Part shown: piece by piece, positions 1 to 9,241 of the stretch
How the letters are laid out: every line of letters starts with the position of its first letter
Position numbering within the stretch: position 1 is the stretch's first letter
Origin: Ruminococcus sp. Phil11
GTDB lineage: Bacteria > Bacillota > Clostridia > Oscillospirales > Ruminococcaceae
DNA length: 61,663 nucleotides
Assembly (NCBI GenBank): GCA_001940925.1
Contig: MSGZ01000015.1
Location: 1 to 61,663, forward strand
Direction of reading: 5' to 3'
Notes under the pieces: generated by a model
What the model saw: only the letters and a program-made list of their open reading frames with translations
Database searches by the model: none
Told to the model about the DNA's origin: nothing
Translations under genes and position numbers: made by a program

Positions 1-3000
1 CTCTGCGATCTCGTCAACCGTTTCGGCGATTTCCTCGATGACCGGCTCTGCAGCTTCTTCCGCTGCTTCCTCGATTGCCTCGACAGCTTCCTCTGTTACG
101 GATTCCGCAAACTCCTCTGTCTGCTCGGTACCGACTTCATCCAAAACCTCAATTGCGGTTTTTTCTGCTTCATCAAGCTTTTCGCCGGCTTCGCGGAAGC
201 TTTCTTCATACTGCTCGGACATGGACTCGGTATCTGCCTCGGCAACGGTCTCGACCGCTTCCTTATCAGACTCCTGTGCCTCGCCGAACTCAGCAAACCG
301 TTCTTCGGCCGCTTCAGTAACAGTCTCGGTCAGCGTATCGGCAATGCTTTCAGCCGCTTCCTCGATATGCTCAGCCGGTTCCTTGGCAATTTCTTCCAGC
401 TGTGCAGCAATATCTTCAAAGACAGGTTCCGCCTCTCCGATTGCTTCGATCGTATCAGCCGGAGCCTCTGCAATATCCTCGATAACCGGTGCGGCAATCT
501 CCTCGATCACTTCAACAGGCGTCTCAGCAATCGCTTCGATCTGTTCAGAGATCTCATCAAGCGCAGCAGGCGGCTCGGGGAATGTAATCGGCTCGATCTC
601 AGGCAGCGTAAAGTCGCGGATATCTGCCTGAACGGCGGGTTCTTCGATCTGCGGTGTCCGGAATCCGGCATCAGGCGCGATTTCCGGAATGGTAAACAGC
701 GGCGATTCAAATGCAGGTGATTCTGCCGCTTCGGCTGTCTCAGCCGGTGCTTCTGTGATTTCCTCGATCGTTTCGGGGATCTCCGCAACAGCCGGTTCTT
801 CTTCTGCCGGAGCTGCAACCGCAGATTCGGCTGCAGGTTCTTCCGCGGCAGGTGCAGGAATCTCTGCTGCCGGTTCTGTGACGGACGGCGTCTCGGCTGC
901 CGGCTCAGATTCCGGAGCGGTCTCATGCGTCAGCTGTTCGGTGACTGCTTCCGCTGCGGATTCTGCAGGCTCGGACGGTGCTTCAAAGATCTCATCTGCA
1001 ATTGCGCTGAACGCCGCTGCTGCAGTATGAACAGCTGCTTCCTCCGCATTTGCAATCCATGTAAACTGAACCTTCGGGCATTCGCGGAGAATCTCGGCGG
1101 CTCTGTCCTCAAACCGCTGCGGGATCACAACTTCTTCCAGACTGCTGCATCCGACAAACGCATTCTTGCCGAGGAATTTCAGCGTGGACGGGAATACGAC
1201 GCGTCTGAGGCCGCCGCATTCGACAAATGCACGCGGTTCAACAGCGAGCAGCCCATCCGGACAAATAATCTCCGGAAGATTCTGCAGCTGCGCAAACGCC
1301 AGCGAACCGATGATCCGGACGGTCGGTGCAAGAACAAACTGCTTCATCATCGGTCTGCCGAGGATGCCGTGATACATGAACGAGCCGATCATCAGATAGC
1401 CGTCCGGAACACGGAGCACGCCGTCCTCTGCATTCAGCTCTGCGACATCGCTGGATGTCATGAGCCACGGGCATTCCGCAGTCAGCTGACGGACGCGGAC
1501 CGGTCTGGCATTTCCGAAGTATACCAGTGCGGAAGGATAACGCATAAAGAGCGCTGCTGCGAGGTTCTTGTCAAATTCCTCCGGCAGGAACACATCGCGG
1601 AGCTTCTCACAGTCATAGAACGAAGCGTATTCAAACTCGTTCAGTGCCTTCGGGATCGTCAGGGTCAGCAGACGCTGATTCACGCCGAATGTATAGCTGC
1701 AAAGGCGCATCACGCCGAGCGGGATCTCAAACTTCGTCTGATTTGCGATCTCAGCAAGCGAATTTGCCGCGAGCACCGGATGCGAATGCATCTCCTTGAT
1801 GCGCTCGTTGAAATTGTCGCAGGCCTTGCTGATCTCCGGCGTAAAGAGCCGGTGCTCGGAAGCCGGACCGAACCGCTGCTCGACATAAGTCATCAGCTCG
1901 TTGCCGGGTTCCTCCTGATAGGCCTCCGGATTTTCATCCGTCCAGTTGACATTAATCTTGACAGGGCCGTCGAGGATCAGCGGGAGCTTGCCCTCGAACC
2001 GGCGCGGGATCGTCAGGGAGCTCAGGTTCGAGCAGCCTGCAAGTGCCATGCAGCCGACCTCAGTGACGGAATCCGGAATGCGCAGGCCGACCAGCGTATT
2101 GCAGTTCATGAAGGTATTTTCATGAATGGTGCGGAGATTCTTCGGCAGACGGATCTGCTCATACTGGCACGGTGCCGCAAATGCAAACGGTCCGATGTAG
2201 CTGACGGAATCCGGGAGCACGATCCGCGCCGGACCCATGCAGCCGGAGAATGCGTACATATCAATGATCTGCAGACCTTCCGGAATGACGATATGCCGGA
2301 CGGTTTCCAGTCCGGTGAAGGCGCGCGAGCAGATACGGCGCACACTCCGCGGCAGGAAGATCGTGGAAAGCGTATGCTCCGGTTCATCCGCACGGATATC
2401 AAGCCCCTGTGCGAAATTCGGTGCAATCGTCGTATAGCCCTCCGGGATCTGAAGAATGTGGTTCCGGACGACCAGCTTTTTCGCCTTCTGTGCAGTCAGA
2501 ATATCGTCAAACTGCTCCATGAGATCGGAGACAGATTCGATGCGGGCTCTGGAAAGGATCTTCTTCTTCGGCCAGTGCACCTTGATCTCCGGACGGAAAA
2601 TGAAGTATTCAACGATCTTGCGCTCGGAAAGATCGGCCGGGATATAAACATCCGCAAGGCGGGAGCATCCGGTGAATGCATCCGGCTCGACCTCTGTCAG
2701 CGTAGAGGGCAGCTCGATCGCAAGCAGACGCGGAGAATCCCAGAATGCCTGCGTTTCTGCACGGCGGACGCCCTCCGGAATCTCGAAACGCTCGCCGCTC
2801 TGAGAGCTGCGGAACGCACGGTACGCAATGACCGTATAGTTTTTCAGCGCAGCACTTCGCTCGACCGGTCCGGGCATCGGCTTGGAGATCTCCTGCGTAA
2901 AGACGCGTTCGGTCTCCGGATAATCGCCCTTATGAACAGAGCAGAATGCAATGCTTTCGTCAAAGACGCCGTAAGGAACGGAGCTTGCTTCCGAAAGGAC

Positions 3001-6000
3001 CGGAGCAGCGGGTTCAGGCTGTGCGGCGTCGGCAGCTTCTTCCTGCTCGCTGGATGCAAACGCAGCGATCAGGTCATCTGCGGTGACCTGTCCCGGAACC
3101 GGCGCGGATGCCGCAGGTGCGGAAGCCGGTACGGCAGGCGGAACGGATGCCGGCGCGGAGAAGCCCGGAGCCTCAAACGGATTCTGACCCGGTGCAACCG
3201 CAACAGGCTGCACATTGGAATCTGCAAAGAGGTCACGTTCCGCAAACGGATTCGGTACGGATCCGGAAGGCGCAGCGGGTGCTTCCGGTGCGCTCGGGAC
3301 CGCCTGATCGGCGGGAACATTTGCAAACGGAATACCGGAGCTGTCCTGCCCGTGCAGAACGGTATTCATGGACTGGAATGCTGCTTCCGGTGCCATAGCC
3401 GCGATATGTGCGGCGGTCTGCTCCTGCATATCGGCCAGATCGTCGATGCGCTCCTGCAGTTCCGGAATCACGCTGACTTTTTCCTGCATATCCGGCAGAA
3501 CACTGACCTTTTCCTGTACTTCGCTGATCGCCTCGACCTTTTCCTGCAGCTCGGGGATCGCTTCGACCTTTTCCTGTACATCGCCGATCGCTTCGACCTT
3601 CGACTGCACATCTGCAAAGGCGTCCATTTTCTCTTTGAAATCCGCGATCTGCTCGGCACTTTCGCGGAACTCGGAGATCGTATCGACGGTCTGCTGAATA
3701 TCCGCGATCGCGTCAACACGCTCCTGCATACCGGCGATCGCGTCGATCTTTTCCTGCATACCGGCGATCGCATCGATCTTCTCCTGCATTCCGGAGATCG
3801 TGTCGATCTTCTCCTGCATACCGGAGATCGCATCGACCTTTTCCTGCATACCGGCGATCGCGTCGATCTTCTCCTGGATACCGGAGAGCGCGTCGATCTT
3901 CTCCTGCATACCGGAGAGTGCATCGACCTTTTCCTGCATACCGGAGACCGTACCGATCTGATCCTGCATACCGGAAACCGTGTCGATCTGGTTCTGCATA
4001 CCGGAAACGGCCTCGACCTTCTCCTGCATCGCGGATACCGTATTGATCTTATCCTGCATCTCGGAGATCGCTTCGACCTTTTCCTGCATCTCGCTGATCG
4101 AATTGAACTTTTCCTGAATATCGGTAATGGAGCCGACCTTGCCTTCCAGCTCGGAGATCAGCTCTGCCATATTCTGCACATCGCCGATCGCATCCAGCTT
4201 TTCCTGCAGTGCGGCGACTGCATTGGCCTTTTCCTGGAAAGCCGCAAGCGAACCGATCTTTGCTTCCAGCTCCTCGATGATGCCGTTCATGTTCTGGACA
4301 TCGCCGATCGCATTGACCTTTTCCTGCAGCTGCGAGATCTCAGCGATCTTCTCGTTCATCTCGCCGATCTTGCTGACCTTATCCTGAATCGCCGAGAGCT
4401 TCTTGGACTGCTCGCGGACGGACTTCTGCATCGCCGTGATCTGCTCGATCTTCTCCTGCATCATCGCCATGTCATCCATCTGCTTCTGCAGGGATTCCAT
4501 TGCATCGGCGGAGTTCTGGAACTTCTCCAGCGATTCGTAATTCTTCTGCATGATCGCAAGATTCTGATACAGTCTGTCAATGGTTTCCTGATCAATATCC
4601 GGGACACCGTAGGCAGCATTTTCGCGGGCAGTTTCTGCCAGCGTTGCGATCTGAAGCTGCATGGAAGCGATCGAACGCTCCATCTTCTGAACGGAAGCAC
4701 TGTCGATCTTATTCAGCTTAGCCGAAGCCGCCTCCTCGTTCTGTTTGGAGAGTGCCGCCTGGATCGGCATATTGGACGGGATCAGCTCAGAGAAATCGAC
4801 CTGCTTCTTCGGAGCTTCCGTAGGGATCTCTGCAAGTTTGACTTCCGGCAGAATGTCATCATCGTTCCACTGCGGCGGGACGGCACCCGGATCCAGCCAT
4901 GTGATTGTCGGGTTGGTGATATCGCCGAAAATACGCTTCATTTCATACTGGTCATGAATGATGCGCGGCATATGCAGCTCTGCCAGGAACGGGCAGTTTC
5001 CGAACGTGGACTGCGTGACCGATTTGCAGCTGACAGGGACATACACGCGCTGCAGCAGCTTGCAGTTCCAGAACGCACTGTTGCCGATCGTCTGGACGCC
5101 CTGCGGCAGCATCAGACTGCGGAGGGAAATACAGTCCGCAAAGGCACCGGCACCGACACGCTCGATGCTGTTGCCGAACAAAATGGTCTTCAGTGCCTTA
5201 TCTCCGCTGAACAGCTCATCCGGAATATCCCGCAGATGCGCAGGCAGCCGGATGGATTCCAGCGACGGCAGATTGCTGAACGCACCGACGCCAATCTCCG
5301 TAACGGAATCCGGAATGATGATGCTGCGCAGACGCTTGCAGCCGGCAAGCGCGCAGTTGTCAATATATTCCGTGCCCTCCTCGAAGATCACCTGTTCCAG
5401 CGTATCCAGCGAAGAAAAAGCATTGGCCGCAATGCCGTGAACGGAGCGCGGGATCAGCAGACGCTTAATGCCTTTGCTCGTCAGACCGCGCATCGCAGTG
5501 GATGTAATAATAGTATAGGAAGCGGGGATCAGCAGGGAAGAATCGGCAGCGACCTCAAGCAGGGAAGCCGAGCCGAGCGTCAGAACGCCGGTCGCCTCCG
5601 AGAGATAATCCTGCACGGTCTTGTTCTTGCTTTTCGCACCGAACAGTGTTTTTTTGCCGAAAAACAGCATGGTCGAGGAAAAGGGCCAGAACAGCTCGAT
5701 CGCCTGCTGCGGAGAGAAACCGTCAGGCAGATATACACTTTCAAGCTCATCGCATCCGTAAAAAGCCCAGCGGCCGAATTTCGTCAGCGTCGAAGGGATC
5801 GTCAGACGCTTCATCTTACAGGTGTTTTTGAAGCTTCTTGTGTAGAAAGCATGGGATGAGATACGGGTCACGCCCTCCGGGATAATGAGCTCCTCCATTT
5901 GGGAAAAGCCTGCCAGTGCACCGCGCTCAATTGCAGTAAAGTCCGACGGGATCTTAAACTTATCTGTGTTGGTGCGGATCAAGCCTTTGGCATCCTCCCG

Positions 6001-6021
6001 GGTGAACACACGTTCTGCCAT
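1..6021 (-). CDS. Giant BspA-type leucine-rich-repeat protein with central decad coiled coil (C-terminus beyond window)
   Basis: The minus strand is open from an ATG at 6021 to the left edge (2007 codons, no stop), so the C-terminus is missing. An AGGAGG sits just upstream of the ATG. Residues 1-360 carry BspA-like LRR_5 repeats (signatures such as IPEGVTRISSHAFY and IPDSVTEIGVGAFS). Residues about 425-880 are helical and contain 32 ten-residue repeats. Residues 890-1000 are a Pro/Ala linker, 1010-1640 a second LRR_5 block, and from about 1650 an acidic Ala/Glu-rich tail continues off the edge. There is no signal peptide, unlike many surface BspA proteins. By inference it is a cytoplasmic or non-classically located scaffold; its partner is unknown. 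A promoter lies at 6101-6129. Confidence is high for the gene and low for function. Confidence 0.93.
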   Translation of the reverse strand, partial: MAERVFTREDAKGLIRTNTDKFKIPSDFTAIERGALAGFSQMEELIIPEGVTRISSHAFYTRSFKNTCKMKRLTIPSTLTKFGRWAFYGCDELESVYLPDGFSPQQAIELFWPFSSTMLFFGKKTLFGAKSKNKTVQDYLSEATGVLTLGSASLLEVAADSSLLIPASYTIITSTAMRGLTSKGIKRLLIPRSVHGIAANAFSSLDTLEQVIFEEGTEYIDNCALAGCKRLRSIIIPDSVTEIGVGAFSNLPSLESIRLPAHLRDIPDELFSGDKALKTILFGNSIERVGAGAFADCISLRSLMLPQGVQTIGNSAFWNCKLLQRVYVPVSCKSVTQSTFGNCPFLAELHMPRIIHDQYEMKRIFGDITNPTITWLDPGAVPPQWNDDDILPEVKLAEIPTEAPKKQVDFSELIPSNMPIQAALSKQNEEAASAKLNKIDSASVQKMERSIASMQLQIATLAETARENAAYGVPDIDQETIDRLYQNLAIMQKNYESLEKFQNSADAMESLQKQMDDMAMMQEKIEQITAMQKSVREQSKKLSAIQDKVSKIGEMNEKIAEISQLQEKVNAIGDVQNMNGIIEELEAKIGSLAAFQEKANAVAALQEKLDAIGDVQNMAELISELEGKVGSITDIQEKFNSISEMQEKVEAISEMQDKINTVSAMQEKVEAVSGMQNQIDTVSGMQDQIGTVSGMQEKVDALSGMQEKIDALSGIQEKIDAIAGMQEKVDAISGMQEKIDTISGMQEKIDAIAGMQEKIDAIAGMQERVDAIADIQQTVDTISEFRESAEQIADFKEKMDAFADVQSKVEAIGDVQEKVEAIPELQEKVEAISEVQEKVSVLPDMQEKVSVIPELQERIDDLADMQEQTAAHIAAMAPEAAFQSMNTVLHGQDSSGIPFANVPADQAVPSAPEAPAAPSGSVPNPFAERDLFADSNVQPVAVAPGQNPFEAPGFSAPASVPPAVPASAPAASAPVPGQVTADDLIAAFASSEQEEAADAAQPEPAAPVLSEASSVPYGVFDESIAFCSVHKGDYPETERVFTQEISKPMPGPVERSAALKNYTVIAYRAFRSSQSGERFEIPEGVRRAETQAFWDSPRLLAIELPSTLTEVEPDAFTGCSRLADVYIPADLSERKIVEYFIFRPEIKVHWPKKKILSRARIESVSDLMEQFDDILTAQKAKKLVVRNHILQIPEGYTTIAPNFAQGLDIRADEPEHTLSTIFLPRSVRRICSRAFTGLETVRHIVIPEGLQIIDMYAFSGCMGPARIVLPDSVSYIGPFAFAAPCQYEQIRLPKNLRTIHENTFMNCNTLVGLRIPDSVTEVGCMALAGCSNLSSLTIPRRFEGKLPLILDGPVKINVNWTDENPEAYQEEPGNELMTYVEQRFGPASEHRLFTPEISKACDNFNERIKEMHSHPVLAANSLAEIANQTKFEIPLGVMRLCSYTFGVNQRLLTLTIPKALNEFEYASFYDCEKLRDVFLPEEFDKNLAAALFMRYPSALVYFGNARPVRVRQLTAECPWLMTSSDVAELNAEDGVLRVPDGYLMIGSFMYHGILGRPMMKQFVLAPTVRIIGSLAFAQLQNLPEIICPDGLLAVEPRAFVECGGLRRVVFPSTLKFLGKNAFVGCSSLEEVVIPQRFEDRAAEILRECPKVQFTWIANAEEAAVHTAAAAFSAIADEIFEAPSEPAESAAEAVTEQLTHETAPESEPAAETPSVTEPAAEIPAPAAEEPAAESAVAAPAEEEPAVAEIPETIEEITEAPAETAEAAESPAFESPLFTIPEIAPDAGFRTPQIEEPAVQADIRDFTLPEIEPITFPEPPAALDEISEQIEAIAETPVEVIEEIAAPVIEDIAEAPADTIEAIGEAEPVFEDIAAQLEEIAKEPAEHIEEAAESIADTLTETVTEAAEERFAEFGEAQESDKEAVETVAEADTESMSEQYEESFREAGEKLDEAEKTAIEVLDEVGTEQTEEFAESVTEEAVEAIEEAAEEAAEPVIEEIAETVDEIAE
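3430..4389 (-). repeat. Tandem 30-bp repeats encoding 32 consecutive decads
   Basis: Thirty-base units run without a break within the giant LRR gene. The 23 units at 3430-4119 are well conserved, with consensus MQEKVDAISG (Met/Leu/Val, then QEK, then hydrophobics at positions 5 and 8). Nine more divergent units extend to 4389. The unit is exactly ten codons, so the hydrophobic spacing is 4-3-3 rather than the heptad 4-3. Confidence 0.9.
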
Positions 6022-6100
6022 TTCTCGTTTCCTCCTTTGTTTGCCAAGATTATTGCGGCAATAGCAATGGTAAAAATCTGTTTGATTACCAATTAGAATT

Positions 6101-6129
6101 ATTATACCATTTTTCGAGAAAAATTGCAA
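6101..6129 (-). promoter_or_regulatory. Promoter of the giant LRR gene
   Basis: On the minus strand: TTGCAA, 17 bases, TATAAT with an upstream TG (extended -10). It lies about 80 bases before the ATG at 6021. Confidence 0.75.
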
Positions 6130-6171
6130 GAGGTTTTTGTGAATTTCTACACTTTTTTATAAAATGACGAA

Positions 6172-6200
6172 AAGAGCACACGGAAAGCCCGTGTGCTCTT
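6172..6200 (-). terminator. Intrinsic terminator after the 6227-7630 gene
   Basis: A perfect hairpin (AAGAGCACACGG with a 4-base loop) has T-rich flanks on both sides. It is placed to end the minus-strand gene and insulate it from the LRR-gene promoter. Confidence 0.8.
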
Positions 6201-6226
6201 GGTTTTTTCTTGTATTATGGCGAAAA

Positions 6227-7630
6227 TTACGGGTCCAGACGCGCGATCTTTCTCAGGATCTTGGTCGCGTCATCGGGCTCGGTTTTGCCGTTTCCGTCCA
6301 CATCCATTTTCGCGACCATTGCATCTGTCACAACGATGCCTTTATCCGCAACGATGAACCGGCAGAGCAGCACGACGTCGGAGACATCGACGCTTCCGTC
6401 GCAGTTAATGTCCATCGGATCGCCTTCAACCACGGTCTTCGGCTTCGTGTTGACAATGTTGTCCGCAGAGGTAATCAGATTCTCCAGCTTGACCGAACCG
6501 TTATCCGCGGCCGCTTCATTCAGGTAGACGGCATAGGTCTCGCCGACCTTCATATCAGGAGACGAGAACAGGATATAGTCAAACTTTTTGCTTGCATTCT
6601 TGCTGATGACCGCAGCACCGGTTGACGGGTTTTTCAGCTCAACGCGCTGATCCTTGATCTGCTGCTCAGAGGTAGTCAGAAGCAGAACCGGTTGTGTGGA
6701 CTTGGCATCAATTTTGAAGCTGTTATCCTTGAGATCAGCTTCGGTCTGGCCTTCCTTCAGCGTATCCTTCGTAGCAGTTGCAAAAACAGTGCCGCCGGAA
6801 ATCGTCACACCGGACTCTGCAACATTCGTAATGCCGCGGTCGCCGTTCGCCTTGAGTTCGCCGCCGCTGATCAGAACAGAAAGCTCACCCTGAACTGCAT
6901 CATTGCCGGCCTTGATTTCGGTCTTGCCGCCGGAGATGATGACATTGCCCTTGGTGGACTTCACGCCGTCACCTTCTGCGTTGACATCAAGCTTGCCGCC
7001 CTTGATCTCGACGGATTCCTTACCGCGGAGGCCGTCCTCGGCATCTGTCTTGACCTTGATATTTCCGCCGGTGATTTTCAGGTCGTTGTTGCAGTGGATA
7101 CCCTGCTGCTTTGCCGCTTCAACGCGAAGCTTGCCGTCTCCGGCATCGCCTGCTGCTTTAATGGTAAGGTCGTCTTTGGCGTAGATCGCAGCAGTAACCT
7201 TCTCGGGATAGGTCTCACCGTCATAGATAAAGTTCTCAGTGCCGTCAACCAGATTGATCGAGGTGTTCTTTGCATTGTCAACAAGAACAGCTGCATTGGA
7301 CTTTCCGGTGATATCGACGCCTTTGAAGAACAGCTTGACTGTGCCGGTATCGGTCTTGGGATCCGGAACATTGACATAGATCTGGCCGTCCTCCAGCTTG
7401 CCGGAAAACTCATAAGCACCGGAAGCCGTGATCGTGATCTTGCCGCCTTCGATCTGCACTTTATCATTCGATGCAGTCGCAGTCGTTCCGTCCAGCGTGA
7501 TGACACAGTCCATGGTGACCGGTTCGGATGCTGCCGGATCATCCGCTGCGAGAACAGGGTTCAGCGGGAGCGCGGTCAGCAGTACGGTGCCGCAGAGCAT
7601 TGCGGCGGTCAGTTTCTTTGCATTTCTCAT
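6227..7630 (-). CDS. Secreted Cthe_2159-type carbohydrate-binding beta-helix protein with C-terminal dockerin
   Basis: The 467-residue product has a signal peptide (about 1-28, ending PVLA) and then a Gly-rich repeat region (about 40-370). That region has recurring ISGG turns and motifs such as GIHCNNDLKITGG and DGVKSTKGN, typical of the Cthe_2159 family; its Clostridium thermocellum founder is a parallel beta-helix that binds acidic polysaccharide. A linker leads to a type I dockerin (about 400-467) with two Ca-binding segments, DINCDGSVDVSDV and DVDGNGKTEPDDA. It should be exported and docked on a cellulosome. No hydrolase motif is visible, so binding, possibly to pectin, is the likely role. 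A strong promoter lies at 7698-7726. A longer relative with its dockerin at the other end is at 55756-57858. Confidence 0.88.
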   Translation of the reverse strand: MRNAKKLTAAMLCGTVLLTALPLNPVLAADDPAASEPVTMDCVITLDGTTATASNDKVQIEGGKITITASGAYEFSGKLEDGQIYVNVPDPKTDTGTVKLFFKGVDITGKSNAAVLVDNAKNTSINLVDGTENFIYDGETYPEKVTAAIYAKDDLTIKAAGDAGDGKLRVEAAKQQGIHCNNDLKITGGNIKVKTDAEDGLRGKESVEIKGGKLDVNAEGDGVKSTKGNVIISGGKTEIKAGNDAVQGELSVLISGGELKANGDRGITNVAESGVTISGGTVFATATKDTLKEGQTEADLKDNSFKIDAKSTQPVLLLTTSEQQIKDQRVELKNPSTGAAVISKNASKKFDYILFSSPDMKVGETYAVYLNEAAADNGSVKLENLITSADNIVNTKPKTVVEGDPMDINCDGSVDVSDVVLLCRFIVADKGIVVTDAMVAKMDVDGNGKTEPDDATKILRKIARLDP

Positions 7631-7697
7631 AAAAAACCAATCCTTTCAACTTATATATATATCATGTATGTTCAGGTTGATTTTCCCCCATGCAATC

Positions 7698-7726
7698 AGT
7701 TTAGCATAATTGCGCGTGAATGTCAA
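7698..7726 (-). promoter_or_regulatory. Promoter of the 6227-7630 dockerin gene
   Basis: Minus strand TTGACA, 17 bases, TAAACT with TG before the -10. The same two hexamers are used for the neighbouring SGNH gene (9178-9206). Confidence 0.8.
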
Positions 7727-7889
7727 TGTATTTTTTGCTTTTTCTGTAATATGACTGTTTATTTCGTGCTATTTTAATAGTTGTTTCAGATTCACCGGCT
7801 GAACGCAAAAGAAATATGCAGTCTCTACTTGAAAAAGTTTTAATATTCCTGTATAATAAAGGTGTCAGTGCTCCGGTATTTTGCCGATC

Positions 7890-7919
7890 AAAAAGCCGCC
7901 TGCATGAACAGACGGCTTT
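7890..7919 (-). terminator. Intrinsic terminator of the SGNH-dockerin gene
   Basis: On the minus strand an AAGCCGTCTG / CAGGCGGCTT hairpin is followed by TTTTT, just past the stop codon at 7926. Confidence 0.85.
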
Positions 7920-7925
7920 GCATGA

Positions 7926-9122
7926 TCATTTCTTCGGCAGGATATCGTCCCAATCGACATTGGCATGGGAGACATTCCGCTTGACATAGTAGATCAGGAG
8001 ATACTGCACATCGTCGATCGAAATGCTGCCGTCACCGTTGACGTCACCGGTAACGAACTGCCGTGCGGTCACATTGTCCTCGATCTTTTTGCCGGATACG
8101 CCGTTGGTATAGACCCGCAGCAGATCCTGCACATCCTCGATGCTGACCTGTCCGCTGTTGTCAAAGTCGCCCTTCAGATACTGCACGCCGACCGCGTACT
8201 TGCTGATGACGCTGTAATCGTCGGCAGGGATCTGCGTAAAAACGGACTGCTTCAGATTGGCGACGGTTTCCGCCAGCGCAGCAGACTGAATGTTGGTATC
8301 GCCGATCTGATCGAGAACGGTCGCAGCGATCAGCGCATGGCCGAGCGGCGTCGGGTGGATGTCCTTTTCCAGAATCCGGTCATAGAGCCAGCCGGTATCC
8401 TTGAATGCTGCCGATACGTCAGCGGTCTTTGTCCCTTCCACAGCTTTCATAGCATCGTTCAGCTGCACTTCATTGTTGTTGACATAATTCATGAGAGTAT
8501 TGTATTTTTTCAGCGTATCCTCAGAATAACCGCTTGCAACCAGATAATCATCCGGCATTTCAAACGGATTGTACGTCGTCTGGAAAATGATCTGTGCATC
8601 CGGATTCAGCGCTCGTATCTTCTCTGCAATGATCGGAAAATTGGCAATTGCCTGTGTACGCGGTGTGCGGAGCTTTCCGGTCAGTGTCGTGATCATTTTG
8701 ACGGCATCACCTTCCTTTGCGACACGCTTTGCGGTGTCGATCAGGTTTTCGCCCTCTTTGGCGAGTGTTTCAAAATAAGCCTTTGCGGGCTGCATCAGAT
8801 CGTTTCCGCCCGCACTGATGCAGATAATATCCGCATCGGCGATCGTGTCCTTATTCGATGCATCGTCGAGCACCGCGATCACATCATGGGTCGTTGCACC
8901 CGATTTTGCCAGATTCGTCAGCGTTCCGCCCGTGCAGTCCGCGACATAATCATAATAGCCGCACTCCCCTGCTTTAAGACCGTCACCCGACGAAATGCTG
9001 TCGCCGAGGATCAGAACAGACGGTGCATCCGCGGCTGCTGCCGGAAACACCGGAAGTGCCGATGCAAGGATCATGCCTGCGGCGGCAAATGCAATATGAT
9101 TTCGTGAAATGAGCTTTTTCAT
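7926..9122 (-). CDS. Secreted SGNH/GDSL esterase with C-terminal dockerin
   Basis: The 398-residue product starts at the ATG at 9122, which has GAGAGGAG seven bases upstream and opens directly into a signal peptide (1-30). Longer in-frame starts lack both. SGNH hydrolase blocks are visible: GDSIS (Ser42), GGND (Asn107) and the DxxH catalytic pair Asp254/His256. Residues 318-382 form a type I dockerin (GDFDNSGQVSIEDV and GDVNGDGSISIDDV). The family includes acetylxylan and other carbohydrate esterases; substrate cannot be set from sequence, but cellulosome location points to plant cell-wall deacylation. Its promoter overlaps the terminator of the upstream gene. Confidence 0.9.
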   Translation of the reverse strand: MKKLISRNHIAFAAAGMILASALPVFPAAAADAPSVLILGDSISSGDGLKAGECGYYDYVADCTGGTLTNLAKSGATTHDVIAVLDDASNKDTIADADIICISAGGNDLMQPAKAYFETLAKEGENLIDTAKRVAKEGDAVKMITTLTGKLRTPRTQAIANFPIIAEKIRALNPDAQIIFQTTYNPFEMPDDYLVASGYSEDTLKKYNTLMNYVNNNEVQLNDAMKAVEGTKTADVSAAFKDTGWLYDRILEKDIHPTPLGHALIAATVLDQIGDTNIQSAALAETVANLKQSVFTQIPADDYSVISKYAVGVQYLKGDFDNSGQVSIEDVQDLLRVYTNGVSGKKIEDNVTARQFVTGDVNGDGSISIDDVQYLLIYYVKRNVSHANVDWDDILPKK

Positions 9123-9143
9123 TTGGTTACTCCTCTCGAATAA

Positions 9144-9180
9144 AAACTGTACCCACGCAGCATTGCTGCATGAGTACAGT
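9144..9180 (-). terminator. Hairpin overlapping the SGNH-gene promoter
   Basis: A long inverted repeat (ACTGTAC at one end, GTACAGT at the other, with an inner GCAGC/GCTGC stem) is followed on the minus strand by TTTTT. It fits a terminator for the 9242-11080 gene, yet its 5' arm contains part of the -10 box of the next promoter. Confidence 0.7.
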
Positions 9181-9206
9181 TTAACAGATTTACGCGTTTT
9201 TGTCAA
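9178..9206 (-). promoter_or_regulatory. Promoter of the SGNH-dockerin gene
   Basis: Minus strand TTGACA, exactly 17 bases, TAAACT, with TG before the -10. The expected start of transcription falls inside the 9144-9180 hairpin. Confidence 0.75.
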
Positions 9207-9241
9207 TCCTCTGTCCCGCCTTGACGGCAGGAATTTTCCGG

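Noticed and set aside
3430..4389. Possible CRISPR-like array
   Set aside because: The 30-base units are directly tandem with no spacers and are in frame within a coding region.
925..5859. Plus-strand open frame of 1644 codons
   Set aside because: It lies antisense to the giant LRR gene. Its His/Leu/Asp/Arg repeats are the reverse complement of the decad repeats, it has no ribosome site, and no domain is recognisable.
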